Source of the DNA: Rhodocytophaga rosea
GTDB lineage: Bacteria > Bacteroidota > Bacteroidia > Cytophagales > 172606-1
Direction: 5' to 3'
Length of the DNA: 64,000 nucleotides
Assembly: GCF_010119975.1 (NCBI RefSeq)
Contig: NZ_CP048222.1
Location: 7,850,501-7,914,500 of the forward strand
This document shows, one piece after another, positions 26,484 to 35,759 of this stretch (within the stretch, counting starts at the first letter, position 1; each line of letters opens with the position of its first letter). The translations under genes and the position numbers were made by a program. The notes beneath the pieces are model-generated. The model saw only the letters and a program-made list of their open reading frames with translations, searched no databases and had not been told where the DNA came from.

Positions 26484-27509
26484 ATGTTAAAATACCTTTT
26501 TGTTGCCCTTTGCATTTGCAGCTTTATATTTCCGGTGCAGGCGCAGGACCCGCAGTATTCCCAGTTTTATGCCGCTCCTTTATATTTAAATCCTGCTTTT
26601 GCCGGGTCGGCGCTGGCACCAAGATTTACAGCCAATTACCGCTATCAGTGGCCGGCCTTGGATGCGAACTATATGACGTATGCAGCCAGTTTTGATTATT
26701 ATTTCTCCAAAGTGAACAGTGGGGTAGGATTGGTAGTAAACCACGACAGGCAGGGAATAGGCGGATTGCGGTCTACAGATGTTGGGGCGCAGTATTCGTA
26801 TCGCCTGCAATTGTCAGATAATTTGTTTTTTCAGCCAGGGTTTCAGCTTTCCTATGTAATGCGCAATATTAATTTCTTTGACCTCAGCTTTGGCGATCAG
26901 TTTAATCCGATTACCGGGGAATTTTCGAATCCTACGGGAGAAAGATTTGATGATGGGGCTATGATCAATTACCTGGATTTTTCAACCGGAGCTTTAGTGT
27001 ATACAGAACAATTCTGGATCGGTGTTTCCGGCCATCACCTCAACCGCCCCAATCAGTCTTTAATCGGTAATACCAGCCGCTTGCCCATAAAAGCTACTAT
27101 TCATGCTGGTTTTAAAATTCCTCTGGATGAATCTTCTAAACGTGGACTGGCTCAGGACGTAAATGCACCGGAACGCAGTATTACACCGGCTATTTTATAC
27201 AAAATGCAGGGCAAATTCGATCAGCTGGATGTAGGTATGTACTTCACGCTGGAGCCTGTTGTGTTTGGCTTATGGTACCGGGGGTTACCCATCAAACGGT
27301 ATGAAGTTGGCCTGAATAACCATGATGCTGCTATTTTTATGGTAGGGTATACACATAATAATATGTCTGTGGGTTATAGCTACGACCTGACAGTTTCCAG
27401 GCTGGGTGTGGCCACCGGTGGGTCTCATGAGATTTCCTTCAGATATGTATTTGCCTCTCCCGAAGAACGGAAAAAGTTTGCCAAAAAAATTCCTTGCCCT
27501 AAATTCTGA
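26484..27509 (+). CDS. PorP/SprF-family outer-membrane protein of the type IX secretion system
   Basis: A signal peptide (MLKYLFVALCICSFIFPVQAQ) is followed by the family hallmark DPQYSQFYAAPLYLNPAFAGS. The rest is a run of alternating amphipathic strands ending in aromatic positions, as in a ~14-strand beta-barrel, and the final strand GSHEISFRYVF. PorP/SprF proteins help secrete or anchor type IX substrates such as adhesins, often next to the gene of the substrate; none is seen here. I prefer ATG 26484 (341 aa) to an in-frame TTG at 26445, because it gives a correct signal peptide. It is monocistronic by spacing. Confidence 0.92.
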   Translation: MLKYLFVALCICSFIFPVQAQDPQYSQFYAAPLYLNPAFAGSALAPRFTANYRYQWPALDANYMTYAASFDYYFSKVNSGVGLVVNHDRQGIGGLRSTDVGAQYSYRLQLSDNLFFQPGFQLSYVMRNINFFDLSFGDQFNPITGEFSNPTGERFDDGAMINYLDFSTGALVYTEQFWIGVSGHHLNRPNQSLIGNTSRLPIKATIHAGFKIPLDESSKRGLAQDVNAPERSITPAILYKMQGKFDQLDVGMYFTLEPVVFGLWYRGLPIKRYEVGLNNHDAAIFMVGYTHNNMSVGYSYDLTVSRLGVATGGSHEISFRYVFASPEERKKFAKKIPCPKF

Positions 27510-27534
27510 TTGGAAGGAAGAAGCTGGATCGTAG

Positions 27535-27582
27535 AAGTTGGAATAAAATTGAACCACTATTCTTACTTTTATATTCCAACTT
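27535..27582. repeat. Intergenic palindrome (11-bp arms)
   Basis: AAGTTGGAATA (27535-27545) is perfectly inverted at 27572-27582. The preceding bases contain GAAGCTGGA/GAAGTTGGA direct repeats. A similar arrangement, with GGAAATAAA inverted, lies at 45277-45327. The two could be members of one small palindromic repeat family, or simple hairpins at gene ends. Confidence 0.55.
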
Positions 27583-27622
27583 ATGTTGTCTAACCTCCCA
27601 TTTATACATAACACAAACCATC

Positions 27623-28585
27623 ATGGAAGATATACGAATTGCTACGGCTCAGTTTGAAAACAAGAGCGGAGATAAAGAATATAACCTGAATAAAATACGT
27701 GAACTTTCAGCCAAAGCAAGGCAGCAGGGCGCGCAGGTAGTGGCTTTTCATGAATGTTCGGTTACCGGCTATACTTTTGCCAGGCGTCTTTCCAAAGACC
27801 AGTTATTGAAAGTATCAGAATACATTCCGGAAGGAAAAACAGTAGAAAGGCTCACTGCCATTTCTAAAGAGAATAACATTACTATCCTGGCTGGCTTGTT
27901 TGAAAAAGACCACGAGAACAAGATTTATAAATCGTATGTCTGTGTGAATGAAAATGGGCTGGTTGCTAATTACCGCAAGCTCCATCCCTTTATCAATCCA
28001 CACATTACACCTGGAGACCGGTATGTGGTATTTGACTTATTCGGCTGGAAATGCGGTATCCTGATTTGTTACGATAATAATATCATAGAAAATGTACGGG
28101 CTACAGCTTTGCTGGGAGCCGATATTATTTTTATGCCCCATGTTACCATGTGTACGCCTTCTACCAGGCCAGGAGCCGGTTTTGTGGATGCTTCTTTGTG
28201 GCGCAACCGGGAAAAAGACCCAACTTCGCTGCGCCTGGAATTCGACAGCATGAAAGGCAGGGGCTGGCTCATGAAATGGCTTCCTGCCAGAGCCTATGAT
28301 AATGCGATTTATGCTATTTTTTCTAATCCCATTGGCATGGACGATGATCAGCTCAAAAATGGCTGTTCGATGATTCTCGATCCTTTTGGTGATGTGATTT
28401 CTGAATGCCGCAGCCTGGGCGACGAAGTGGTTACAGCCTTATGTACAAAAGACAAGCTAACCCAAGCCGGAGGATTCCGTTACCGCAAAGCCAGAAGACC
28501 AGAGTTATACCGCGACATTATCGGCCAGCCGCATGTACCTGAGCAAAAAGTAGTCTGGATGAAGCCTTCGGAGATTATGAATTAG
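27623..28585 (+). CDS. Nitrilase-superfamily carbon-nitrogen hydrolase (320 aa)
   Basis: The Glu-Lys-Cys catalytic triad is visible: Glu44 in VVAFHECSVTGYTF, Lys119 in NYRKLHPF and Cys149 in GILICYDNN. The enzyme would cleave or condense C-N bonds through a thioester with Cys149. The overall pattern is like N-carbamoylputrescine amidase or aliphatic amidases, but the loop FMPHVTMCTPSTRPGAG and a central insert (KDPTSLRLEFDSMKGRG) are unusual, so the substrate is open. It has no signal peptide. It is followed 24 bp later by a small exported protein with which it may be co-transcribed. Confidence 0.9.
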   Translation: MEDIRIATAQFENKSGDKEYNLNKIRELSAKARQQGAQVVAFHECSVTGYTFARRLSKDQLLKVSEYIPEGKTVERLTAISKENNITILAGLFEKDHENKIYKSYVCVNENGLVANYRKLHPFINPHITPGDRYVVFDLFGWKCGILICYDNNIIENVRATALLGADIIFMPHVTMCTPSTRPGAGFVDASLWRNREKDPTSLRLEFDSMKGRGWLMKWLPARAYDNAIYAIFSNPIGMDDDQLKNGCSMILDPFGDVISECRSLGDEVVTALCTKDKLTQAGGFRYRKARRPELYRDIIGQPHVPEQKVVWMKPSEIMN

Positions 28586-28609
28586 AGTACAGCGTAAATT
28601 CTACTTATA

Positions 28610-29086
28610 ATGCTGAAAAATCATTCGTGGCTCATGAAAAAAAGGTGGATTATTATTACAAGTACTGCACTTAGTATTCCTTTGCTTATGGCATTTATCA
28701 GTTTGCCTAAAGCCTATTTCTTATCTAAGCCGGATTGTAAATCTACATTGAATTTTCCATCTGGAAGCAGTCCAGATTTTTCTTCGCCTGACTATGAGAA
28801 AAAGGTGATTGATATACTGGAAACAATGGAACAACATGAATTCAGGTATTTTTTCAAATCCTTTGTTCAGGAAGGAAAAACTACTTATATGATCGTAAAT
28901 TTCCGAAACCATAAGCAATGCTTTGATGCCAGAATGCGCGTAGATAACTGGGATAAGCTGGCTGGTATGAAACGTACTAATGGATTATCCTATCCGGAAG
29001 AATTATATGAAGTGAAATGGCAAATAGGAGATAGGGAAGGTACAAAAGAGCTGGTTTACCTGGATATGCATTCCATCATAGATTAA
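28610..29086 (+). CDS. Hypothetical exported or membrane-anchored protein (158 aa)
   Basis: A basic start and hydrophobic stretch (about residues 9-36, KKRWIIITSTALSIPLLMAF) suggest a signal peptide or N-terminal anchor. The remaining ~120 residues form a small globular domain with two Cys (PDCKST and KQCFDA) and no recognised motif. An in-frame Met at residue 9 (28634) is an equally good start. It lies 24 bp after the nitrilase gene. No function is proposed. Confidence 0.65.
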   Translation: MLKNHSWLMKKRWIIITSTALSIPLLMAFISLPKAYFLSKPDCKSTLNFPSGSSPDFSSPDYEKKVIDILETMEQHEFRYFFKSFVQEGKTTYMIVNFRNHKQCFDARMRVDNWDKLAGMKRTNGLSYPEELYEVKWQIGDREGTKELVYLDMHSIID

Positions 29087-29287
29087 TGTAATTTTATAAA
29101 TCCTGTAGCCATTCATTACCGGGCATCTTATCTAAGAATAGCTGCTTTTCATTATTGTCTATTATTTTAAGAAATTGAAAATAATCAGCTCAATTAGGGC
29201 TTATTTCTTCCTATTTTTTATATTGCGGACCGTTTTATTAACTGTCAGGAATTATATCCGTACAATAATACATCAATTATATCCGCT

Positions 29288-30463
29288 ATGCCAACAGCCA
29301 CCGCAGAAAGTATTCCAGACCATATTGCATCGCTTTTCAAGAAACAGTTTCACGAAACGCCGCTGATCGTACGTTCACCGGGAAGAGTGAACCTGATTGG
29401 AGAACATACAGATTATAACGAAGGATTTGTACTTCCAGCCTCTATTGATAAAGCAGCGTATGTAGCCATTACCCCACGTACCGATGATCAGTTTCACTGG
29501 ATAGCTGCTGATCTGAAAGATGAGTTGATCGGAGATATTCATTCTTTGCAAAAGTCTTCCAAAGGATGGCCTAATTACCTGATGGGTGTTACCCAGCAAT
29601 TGCTGAAAGCCGGCCATAAAGTAAAGGGATTTAATTGTGTATTCAGTGGTGATGTGCCCATAGGAGCAGGCATGTCTTCGTCGGCAGCTTTGGAGTGTGC
29701 CGTGGCTTTTTCACTCAATGAGTTATTTCATCTGAAAATATCCAAAGTAGATTTAGTAAAACTTTGCCAGAAGGCTGAGAATGAGTTTGTAGGTGTAAAA
29801 TCGGGCATTATGGACCAGTTCGCCAGCATGTTCGGTAAAAAAGACCATGTAATTAGGCTGGATTGCCGCAGTCTGGAATATGAGTATTTTCCATTCAAAA
29901 TGCAGGATATCCGCATTGTATTGTGCGATACGCAGGTAAAACATTCACTGGTTACTTCAGAATACAATACACGCCGTGCCCAATGCGAAGCAGGCGTGAA
30001 ATTACTGCAACAATATGCCCCGGAAATCCAAAGCCTGAGGGATGTTGAACTTTCCTTACTGGAGCAACATCGTATGGAAATGGACCCGGTGGTATATAAC
30101 CGGTGTTTGTATGTAGTAGAAGAAAACGCCCGTTTGCTGGAAGCTACTGAAGATTTGCAGCGAGGTGATATGGCCTCATTCGGAAACCGCATGTACCTGA
30201 CACATTATGGACTAAGGGATTTATATGAAGTAAGTTGCCCTGAGCTGGATTTTCTGGTAGAATTTACTGAGAATGAGGAAATTGTATTAGGTTCAAGAAT
30301 GATGGGCGGAGGCTTTGGAGGCTGTACGATCAATCTGGTGAAAGAAGAGAATATAGATTCATTTTATGATAGGATCACAGCCGCTTATAAAAAAGGCATG
30401 AAAAAAGACCTAAAGATATATACCGGTAAAATTGAATCGGGAACCAGCATTATCAGCCAATAA
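29288..30463 (+). CDS. galK: Galactokinase
   Basis: This GHMP kinase phosphorylates galactose at C1 with ATP, the first Leloir step. The galactokinase signature GRVNLIGEHTDYNEGFVLP sits near residues 31-49. Motif 2 is IGAGMSSSAALECAVAFSLN, and motif 3 is GSRMMGGGFGGCTINLV near residue 340. The length of 391 residues is normal. It is 108 bp upstream of galT, so together they convert galactose to UDP-galactose. No mutarotase, epimerase or galactose transporter gene is adjacent. The upstream 201 bp hold the likely promoter without a clear motif. Confidence 0.96.
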   Translation: MPTATAESIPDHIASLFKKQFHETPLIVRSPGRVNLIGEHTDYNEGFVLPASIDKAAYVAITPRTDDQFHWIAADLKDELIGDIHSLQKSSKGWPNYLMGVTQQLLKAGHKVKGFNCVFSGDVPIGAGMSSSAALECAVAFSLNELFHLKISKVDLVKLCQKAENEFVGVKSGIMDQFASMFGKKDHVIRLDCRSLEYEYFPFKMQDIRIVLCDTQVKHSLVTSEYNTRRAQCEAGVKLLQQYAPEIQSLRDVELSLLEQHRMEMDPVVYNRCLYVVEENARLLEATEDLQRGDMASFGNRMYLTHYGLRDLYEVSCPELDFLVEFTENEEIVLGSRMMGGGFGGCTINLVKEENIDSFYDRITAAYKKGMKKDLKIYTGKIESGTSIISQ

Positions 30464-30571
30464 AATTGGCTAGTAGTCATTTGTCATTAGTGAAAAAACG
30501 GTATTCCGAGCTAAGTGAGAATGTCGGTAGTTTAAATGATACATTTTTTTGATTTATAACCTGTACAACCA

Positions 30572-31621
30572 TTGATGCAACCTGCCTTCGACCTTCACGA
30601 ACATTCCCATACCAGACTGAATATATTAACCGGCGAACGGGTGCTGGTATCGCCGCATCGTTCAAAACGACCCTGGCAGGGCAAAGTAGAAGACCTGCCC
30701 AAAGATGAACGTCCCGTGTATGATCCCAAATGTTATTTATGTCCAGGCAATGAGAGGGCCGGAGGTGTTAAAAATCCCGATTACAAGCAGACGTTTGTGT
30801 TTACCAATGATTTTGCAGCTTTGCAAGCGGATACGCCGGTAGGAGAGTTCAACAAAAATAATTTGCTGCAAGCCAAAAGTGAGTCGGGTATTTGTAAAGT
30901 GATTTGTTTTTCGCCCCGTCACGATCTCACGCTGCCATTAATGGATGTTGCTACGATCAGGCAGGTAGTGGATGTATGGGTAGAGCAATACAAAGAATTA
31001 GGCAGCCGGCCGGATATCCATTATGTGCAGATTTTTGAGAATAAGGGTGAAATGATGGGTGCCAGCAATCCCCACCCTCATGGCCAAATATGGGCGCAGA
31101 GTTCAGTACCAGTAGAAGTGAATAAGGAGACAAGGCAGCAAAAACAGTATTATGAAGCAAATGGAAAAAGTTTGCTATCAGACTACCTGGCGATAGAACT
31201 GGAAGAGAAATCAAGGATAGTGGTAGAGAATGAGCATTTTGTAGCCCTGGTTCCTTTCTGGGCCGTCTGGCCGTTCGAAACCCTGCTTATCAGCCGCCGG
31301 CATATCGGCAATATTACAGAGATGAACGATTCTGAGAAAAATGCGTTGGCCAATATTCTCAAACGTCTGACTACCAGGTATGATAATCTGTTTACTATTT
31401 CATTCCCATATTCTGCTGGTATGCACCAGACTCCAACGGATGGTGGTTTATATCCCGAGTGGCATTGGCATATGCATTTCTATCCGCCATTGCTTCGTTC
31501 GGCTACCGTGAAAAAATTTATGGTGGGCTACGAGATGCTGGGCAATCCTCAAAGAGACATTACTCCGGAATCTGCCGCAGACAGGCTAAGAGGTTTGTCA
31601 GAAGGGCATTATAAGTTGTAG
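30572..31621 (+). CDS. galT: Galactose-1-phosphate uridylyltransferase
   Basis: This enzyme exchanges UMP between UDP-glucose and galactose-1-phosphate. The active-site segment [13 protein letters not shown] carries the histidine nucleophile region HPH. Zinc-type residues appear in CYLCPGNER near residue 50, and the second conserved block is [19 protein letters not shown]. With 349 residues it has typical length. It follows galK and converges with an interrupted minus-strand gene only 28 bp downstream. The 108-bp gap from galK contains degenerate TAGTCATTTGTCATTAGTG repeats (30471-30491) of the heptad family seen elsewhere. Confidence 0.95.
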   Translation: MMQPAFDLHEHSHTRLNILTGERVLVSPHRSKRPWQGKVEDLPKDERPVYDPKCYLCPGNERAGGVKNPDYKQTFVFTNDFAALQADTPVGEFNKNNLLQAKSESGICKVICFSPRHDLTLPLMDVATIRQVVDVWVEQYKELGSRPDIHYVQIFENKGEMMGASNPHPHGQIWAQSSVPVEVNKETRQQKQYYEANGKSLLSDYLAIELEEKSRIVVENEHFVALVPFWAVWPFETLLISRRHIGNITEMNDSEKNALANILKRLTTRYDNLFTISFPYSAGMHQTPTDGGLYPEWHWHMHFYPPLLRSATVKKFMVGYEMLGNPQRDITPESAADRLRGLSEGHYKL

Positions 31622-31828
31622 AAATGGTTGCGTTAAATATCAGGAGTTATTATTGCACATCATCCTTTTTCCATGAAGAATAAATCTTTAAAAATAATTT
31701 TTCTTCTTCTTTGGTTTTTATTTGAAACTGATAACTATACTCTTTATTCCTGTAAGTAAAATATATCCAGGTTTCTATTCCTACTTCAAAAACTGCTTGA
31801 GAATCTTTCCGATTTGAAGGTATATATT

Positions 31829-32795
31829 ATGCGAATCAGGAGTATAAAATAAAAAAACAGATGTAGAGTAAACAGGGTTTAAGTTTTATGCACGAACTTA
31901 AACTAATCCAATTATACTGCTACATCTGTGAAGAGTATAATCAATTTCTGCGTTGGAATGTTCAACGTTTTAGTAAAAATAATTTTGAAGGGCAAATCAG
32001 TGATGAAGAAATTCTGACTATTTACCTGTTTTGTTTATGCTATGAAGAAAAATATAAAATCAAATCCATGCATCAGCATATAGAAAAATACTGGCATAGT
32101 TGGTTTCCAAACCTGCCTGCTTATCAGACTTTTAATCATAGAATTAATCGTTTGGCAGCCGCTTTTACTTACTTGACCCAAAGACTGACACAGGCTTTTT
32201 ATTTACCTGCTGACTGCCTTACCATTGTGCTGGGCGATTCCATACCTATTCTTACCTGCTCTCACAAAAGAAGTGGAAAAGTAGCCACCCCATTAACAAA
32301 CAAAGCCTATTGTGCAACCAAAAACATGCATTATTATGGAGTCAAACTCCATACCTTAGCCTTAAAAAGAGCCCATACCCTGCCTTTCCCCTGCTTTTTA
32401 GCTATCACCCCCGCCTCAGTCCATGATTTGACGGCCCTGCGGAGTGTGTTGGAAAAAAGCTATGCCCATATGAGTGTTCTAGATAAAGCCTATTGTGATA
32501 AAGAATTACAACAACACATGCTTGCCAAGGGCAATACACTGCTCACGCCAATGAAAGAAAAAAAAGGGATGCCACTCATCGTTAAACAATTTGATCAGGC
32601 GTATCAGGATTTAACCAACACTGCCCTTGCTAAAATAAGGCAGCCTATTGAATCTCTTTTTAGTTGGATACAAGAGAAAACTTATATACAAAATGCTTCC
32701 AAAGTACGTTCCCAAGAAGGCTTGATGGTGCATGTGTTTGGTCGTTTAGCCGCTGCGCTGATGATGCTTTCCGGATTGTAACCCCTGATTCGCAT
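31829..32795 (+). mobile_element. IS982-like insertion sequence, 967 bp
   Basis: Inverted ends ATGCGAATCAGGAGT (31829-31843) and its complement with one mismatch (32781-32795) bracket one transposase gene. Both sides have the directly repeated pentamer ATATT (31824-31828 and 32796-32800), the likely target-site duplication. Removing the element plus one pentamer restores a reading frame in the interrupted gene, which independently confirms the boundaries. The size and single ORF fit IS982; the end sequence itself could not be checked against ISfinder. Confidence 0.87.
31888..32781 (+). CDS. DDE transposase, IS982-like (297 aa)
   Basis: The DDE residues are likely Asp in IVLGDSIPI (about residue 117), Asp in MSVLDKAYCDKEL (about 194) and Glu in RQPIESLFSWI (about 255). 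The segment YCATKNMHYYGVKLHTLAL and the following PASVHDLTALRSVL are typical of IS982 transposases. The frame appears intact and ends at the inner edge of the right inverted repeat, so the element may be active. It interrupts a membrane-protein gene on the opposite strand. The upstream 44 bp from the left end hold the likely transposase promoter. Confidence 0.88.
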   Translation: MHELKLIQLYCYICEEYNQFLRWNVQRFSKNNFEGQISDEEILTIYLFCLCYEEKYKIKSMHQHIEKYWHSWFPNLPAYQTFNHRINRLAAAFTYLTQRLTQAFYLPADCLTIVLGDSIPILTCSHKRSGKVATPLTNKAYCATKNMHYYGVKLHTLALKRAHTLPFPCFLAITPASVHDLTALRSVLEKSYAHMSVLDKAYCDKELQQHMLAKGNTLLTPMKEKKGMPLIVKQFDQAYQDLTNTALAKIRQPIESLFSWIQEKTYIQNASKVRSQEGLMVHVFGRLAAALMMLSGL

Positions 32796-33172
32796 ATATT
32801 GTAGCTTTATATTATCAAGTTGGCTTATTTTATAAACAATAGTTAAACTTTTATTTTTGAACCTTACTTTTATTTTTTCAGGGGTAAAAACTATTGCTCC
32901 TTTTTTAAAGATAATATAGTTTAGAAGAATTGTCAAAATAAGTATTATTAAGACAAAAGTGATCAGAAAATAATAACCAGGCATTAAAGTTGCAAAGCTT
33001 GTTCCAGCAATACCTTTACTACCAAAAGTAAAAGGTGCCATTAAAAGAAACATCCAACCTAATGCATTTCTGATTTTGTTGTAAATGCTTTGATTTTTTT
33101 CGTTGATAAGAACTGTTTTAAATTCTAACATGTGATTGAATCATCATGTAAATATGTTGAATGACAAGATAA

Positions 33173-34816
33173 TCATTTCACTGCTTTCCTCTCAATCTCC
33201 TTCAGGTTCTCCATTTTCTTATTTCGCAGAAAGCCATTAATATCCTCGAAGTGTTCTTTGATGCGTTTATTGCCGAATTCAAATACCTTATCGGCCAGGC
33301 CATCCAGAAAATCCCTGTCGTGGGAAACCAGAATGAGTGTGCCATCAAAAGCTCTGAGGGCATCTTTGAGAATATCTTTGGTTTTGATATCCAGGTGGTT
33401 AGTAGGCTCATCCAGGATCAGCAGGTTAACTGGTTGCAGCAGCAGTTTGATCATCGCCAGGCGGGTTTTTTCACCGCCGGAAAGCACTTTTACTTTTTTA
33501 TCAATTGTATCGCCCCCAAACATAAATGCCCCCAGAATATCTTTGATCTTGGTACGGATTTCTCCCACCGCAATATTATCGATGGTTTGAAAAACGGTAA
33601 TTTCTTCATCCAGCAAAGAAGCCTGATTCTGGGCAAAATAGCCGATCATGCAATTGTGACCTAGTTGAAGGCGGCCATCAAAATCAATTTCATTCATAAT
33701 GGCTTTTACCAGCGTAGATTTTCCTTCGCCATTTTTACCAACAAATGCCACTTTTTGTCCGCGCTCGATAGTAAGAGAAGCATCTTTAAAAACCGTATAA
33801 TCGCCATATTTTTTGGTCATGCTTTCTACAATCACCGGATAGTTGCCAGACCTGGGAGCCGGAGGAAATTTCAGGTTCAAAGCAGAAGTATCTACCTCAT
33901 CTACTTCAACAATCTCTATTTTCTCCAGCATCTTCACCCTCGACTGTACCTGCAGGGTTTTGGAATAAGTACCCTTAAACCGGTCGATAAATTCCTGTAT
34001 ATCAGCGATCTGTTTTTGCTGGTCGTCAAACTGCTTTTGTTGCTGTTCCCGCCGTTCTTTCCGTAGTTGCAGGTACTGGCTGTAGGTAACTTTGTAGTCA
34101 TAAATCCGGCCCATCGTGAGTTCAATGGTCCGGTTAGTGATATTATCGACAAAGGCCTTATCATGGGAAATGACAATAACTGCTTTGGCATTGTTCACCA
34201 GAAAATCTTCCAGCCACTGAATAGACTCAATATCGAGGTGGTTGGTAGGCTCATCGAGCAAGAGCAGATCCGGTTTCTGGAGCAGAATTTTAGCCAGTTC
34301 AATCCGCATACGCCAGCCACCGCTGAATTCGCTGGTAGGCCGGGTAAAATCATTTCTGAGAAAGCCTAAACCTAACAGCGTTTTTTCTACTTCTGCATCG
34401 TAATTAATGTCTTCAATGGAATAATATTTTTCGCTCAATTCTGAAACCTGCTCTATAATCTTGTAATACTCCTCCGATTCATAATCGGTACGGGTTTCCA
34501 GCGCCAGATTGAGTTCATCCATTTGCTTTTTCATATTTAGAATTTTAGAAAATGCTTTGGATGTTTCCTCAAACACACTGCAATCGTCTTCAGTAAGTAA
34601 ATGCTGAGGCAGATAGGCGATTATTGCATCTTTCGGTGCAGATATTTTTCCCCTGGTTGGTTTATTTACGCCGGCAATGATCTTTAATAAAGTAGATTTT
34701 CCGGCACCGTTTTTACCCATTAGGGCAATACGGTCGTTTTCATTGATATTGAAAGTAATATTGCTAAACAAGATAGAGCCGCTGAATTCTACGGCAATGG
34801 CATCAACTGAGATCAT
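33173..34816 (-). CDS. ABC-F family ATP-binding protein (547 aa)
   Basis: Two ABC ATPase domains without membrane segments are separated by a charged helical linker (about 235-285, RKERREQQQKQFDDQQKQ). Walker A motifs are GKNGAGKST and GKNGEGKST; signatures are FSGGWRMRIELAKIL and LSGGEKTRLAMIKLL; Walker B motifs are LLLLDEPTNHLD and LLILDEPTNHLD. ABC-F proteins act on ribosomes, in translation control or antibiotic resistance, rather than in transport. The ATG at 34816 is preferred; a TTG ten codons upstream also lies in frame. CAAAGATA at 34836-34843 (TATCTTTG on the minus strand) is a promoter -7 candidate. Confidence 0.92.
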   Translation of the reverse strand: MISVDAIAVEFSGSILFSNITFNINENDRIALMGKNGAGKSTLLKIIAGVNKPTRGKISAPKDAIIAYLPQHLLTEDDCSVFEETSKAFSKILNMKKQMDELNLALETRTDYESEEYYKIIEQVSELSEKYYSIEDINYDAEVEKTLLGLGFLRNDFTRPTSEFSGGWRMRIELAKILLQKPDLLLLDEPTNHLDIESIQWLEDFLVNNAKAVIVISHDKAFVDNITNRTIELTMGRIYDYKVTYSQYLQLRKERREQQQKQFDDQQKQIADIQEFIDRFKGTYSKTLQVQSRVKMLEKIEIVEVDEVDTSALNLKFPPAPRSGNYPVIVESMTKKYGDYTVFKDASLTIERGQKVAFVGKNGEGKSTLVKAIMNEIDFDGRLQLGHNCMIGYFAQNQASLLDEEITVFQTIDNIAVGEIRTKIKDILGAFMFGGDTIDKKVKVLSGGEKTRLAMIKLLLQPVNLLILDEPTNHLDIKTKDILKDALRAFDGTLILVSHDRDFLDGLADKVFEFGNKRIKEHFEDINGFLRNKKMENLKEIERKAVK

Positions 34817-35229
34817 GTATGAATAAGGTAAGCTGCAAAGATACAATAAGAACTGTAACAGTAGGGAACCTGATAAGTAGTGTTTTGAGTAGATTTATAC
34901 TGTTTTATTACAGAAGTAGAGGGCTTTGCAAAAGGATTTATTAATTTTATTGGTGCTTTGGAAGCATCAATTTGTGATTTTCTATCATTTTTAGCAGATT
35001 GGCTACTTGTATAGGAATCAATAATGGAAAAGTAATAAATGAAGGAGTACATGCAAATTTGTAAGAAAATTCATAAAACTTTAGTGCCCTTCTGCCAAAC
35101 CTGTCTTATATTTACCTTCGAAATGCTTTGCAGACAAAAAACCAAAACCTGTAAAGATGTAATAGTAACAAAAACCATTCATAATCCTATCTGTTAAACA
35201 CATAATACTGAATTTAAGCATATACTTTT
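34817..35229. other. Divergent intergenic region, ABC-F / small basic protein
   Basis: These 413 bp separate divergent genes. Apart from the weak -7 match for the ABC-F gene near its start, no promoter with both boxes, no hairpin and no coding frame with protein-like composition was found. Confidence 0.5.
34836..34843 (-). promoter_or_regulatory. Candidate -7 element (TATCTTTG) for the ABC-F gene
   Basis: The octamer on the minus strand matches TAnnTTTG. It is 20 bp upstream of the chosen ATG, which would give a short leader. No clear -33 TTTG was seen at the expected distance. Confidence 0.35.
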
Positions 35230-35577
35230 ATGACAAACAGCGACGAAAAAAAATATACCCAAAATGGCAAAGTGATTAAAATTGTGCCGCTTAAACGGGT
35301 AAAAAAATCTGATGCTTCTGATGATACGACAGAGATCAGCAAACCTAAGAGAAGCAAAAAAGCGGAAATCAAAGGGCAGGCAAAGTTTGCTGTAAATGAT
35401 AAAGTCGCCCTTAAAAATATTCCGGCTGAGTATTCTGGTTCTGGTTTCGCAGAATCTATTGTTACCAAAGTTTTTAAGTCAAGCCACGACCAGTCATACC
35501 GGTACTCGATCCGTTCACTTTCCGGCCAGGAACTGGCGTTACTGAAAGAAGAGCAGTTAAAAGTAAGAAAATCTTAA
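35230..35577 (+). CDS. Small basic hypothetical protein (115 aa)
   Basis: The N-terminal ~50 residues are charged and lysine-rich (KRVKKSDASDDTTEISKPKRSKKAEIKG) and look disordered. The C-terminal ~65 residues form a beta-rich unit (KFAVNDKVALKN...SYRYSIRSLSGQELALLKEEQL) that resembles small SH3/Tudor-like barrels by pattern only. No family is named with confidence. It is cytoplasmic and could bind nucleic acid because of the basic tail, but that is inference. A clear terminator hairpin follows 52 bp after the stop. Confidence 0.68.
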   Translation: MTNSDEKKYTQNGKVIKIVPLKRVKKSDASDDTTEISKPKRSKKAEIKGQAKFAVNDKVALKNIPAEYSGSGFAESIVTKVFKSSHDQSYRYSIRSLSGQELALLKEEQLKVRKS

Positions 35578-35628
35578 ACTGGTCAGTCACAACTGGCCAT
35601 TATTAATCAGTTTAGAAAAAAACCACAA

Positions 35629-35652
35629 CCCCTCTCAAGAGGGGATTTTTTT
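35629..35652 (+). terminator. Rho-independent terminator after the small basic protein gene
   Basis: CCCCTC (35629-35634) pairs with GAGGGG (35639-35644) around a TCAA loop, followed by ATTTTTTT. This is a textbook intrinsic terminator on the plus strand. Confidence 0.88.
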
Positions 35653-35759
35653 GTGTGATGCACAAATAAGGAGAAGTATCAAAAAAGGGATCTAGTGCAG
35701 CCAACTTCTTCTGCGTAAATGAAGGTCACGTGTATAGGCTATGAAATGTAAGTCATGAA

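Larger units (their letters stand above)
31650..33131 (-). pseudogene. Small membrane-protein gene split by an IS982-like insertion
   Basis: The 5' part runs from the ATG at 33131 to 32796 and encodes about 112 residues with two membrane segments (WMFLLMAPFTFGS and YYFLITFVLIILILTILL). The 3' part lies beyond the insertion, 31823 to the TAA at 31652-31650. Removing the element and one 5-bp duplication joins the two without a frameshift (510 bp, 169 residues), ending KIYSSWKKDDVQ. The uninterrupted frame continues into the insertion for about 37 codons before stopping, so a truncated product with foreign tail is possible. The family is not recognised: an N-terminal two-pass membrane part followed by a small PH-like beta-rich domain. 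It lies downstream of and convergent with galT. Confidence 0.85.

Noticed and set aside
29175-29366. 63-codon plus-strand frame before galK
   Set aside because: It overlaps the galK start in another frame, has no recognisable protein composition and lies in AT-rich upstream DNA.
32682-32795. Last 37 codons of the minus-strand membrane-protein frame as native sequence
   Set aside because: They are read from within the insertion element, and the true 3' end of the gene lies on the other side of it.
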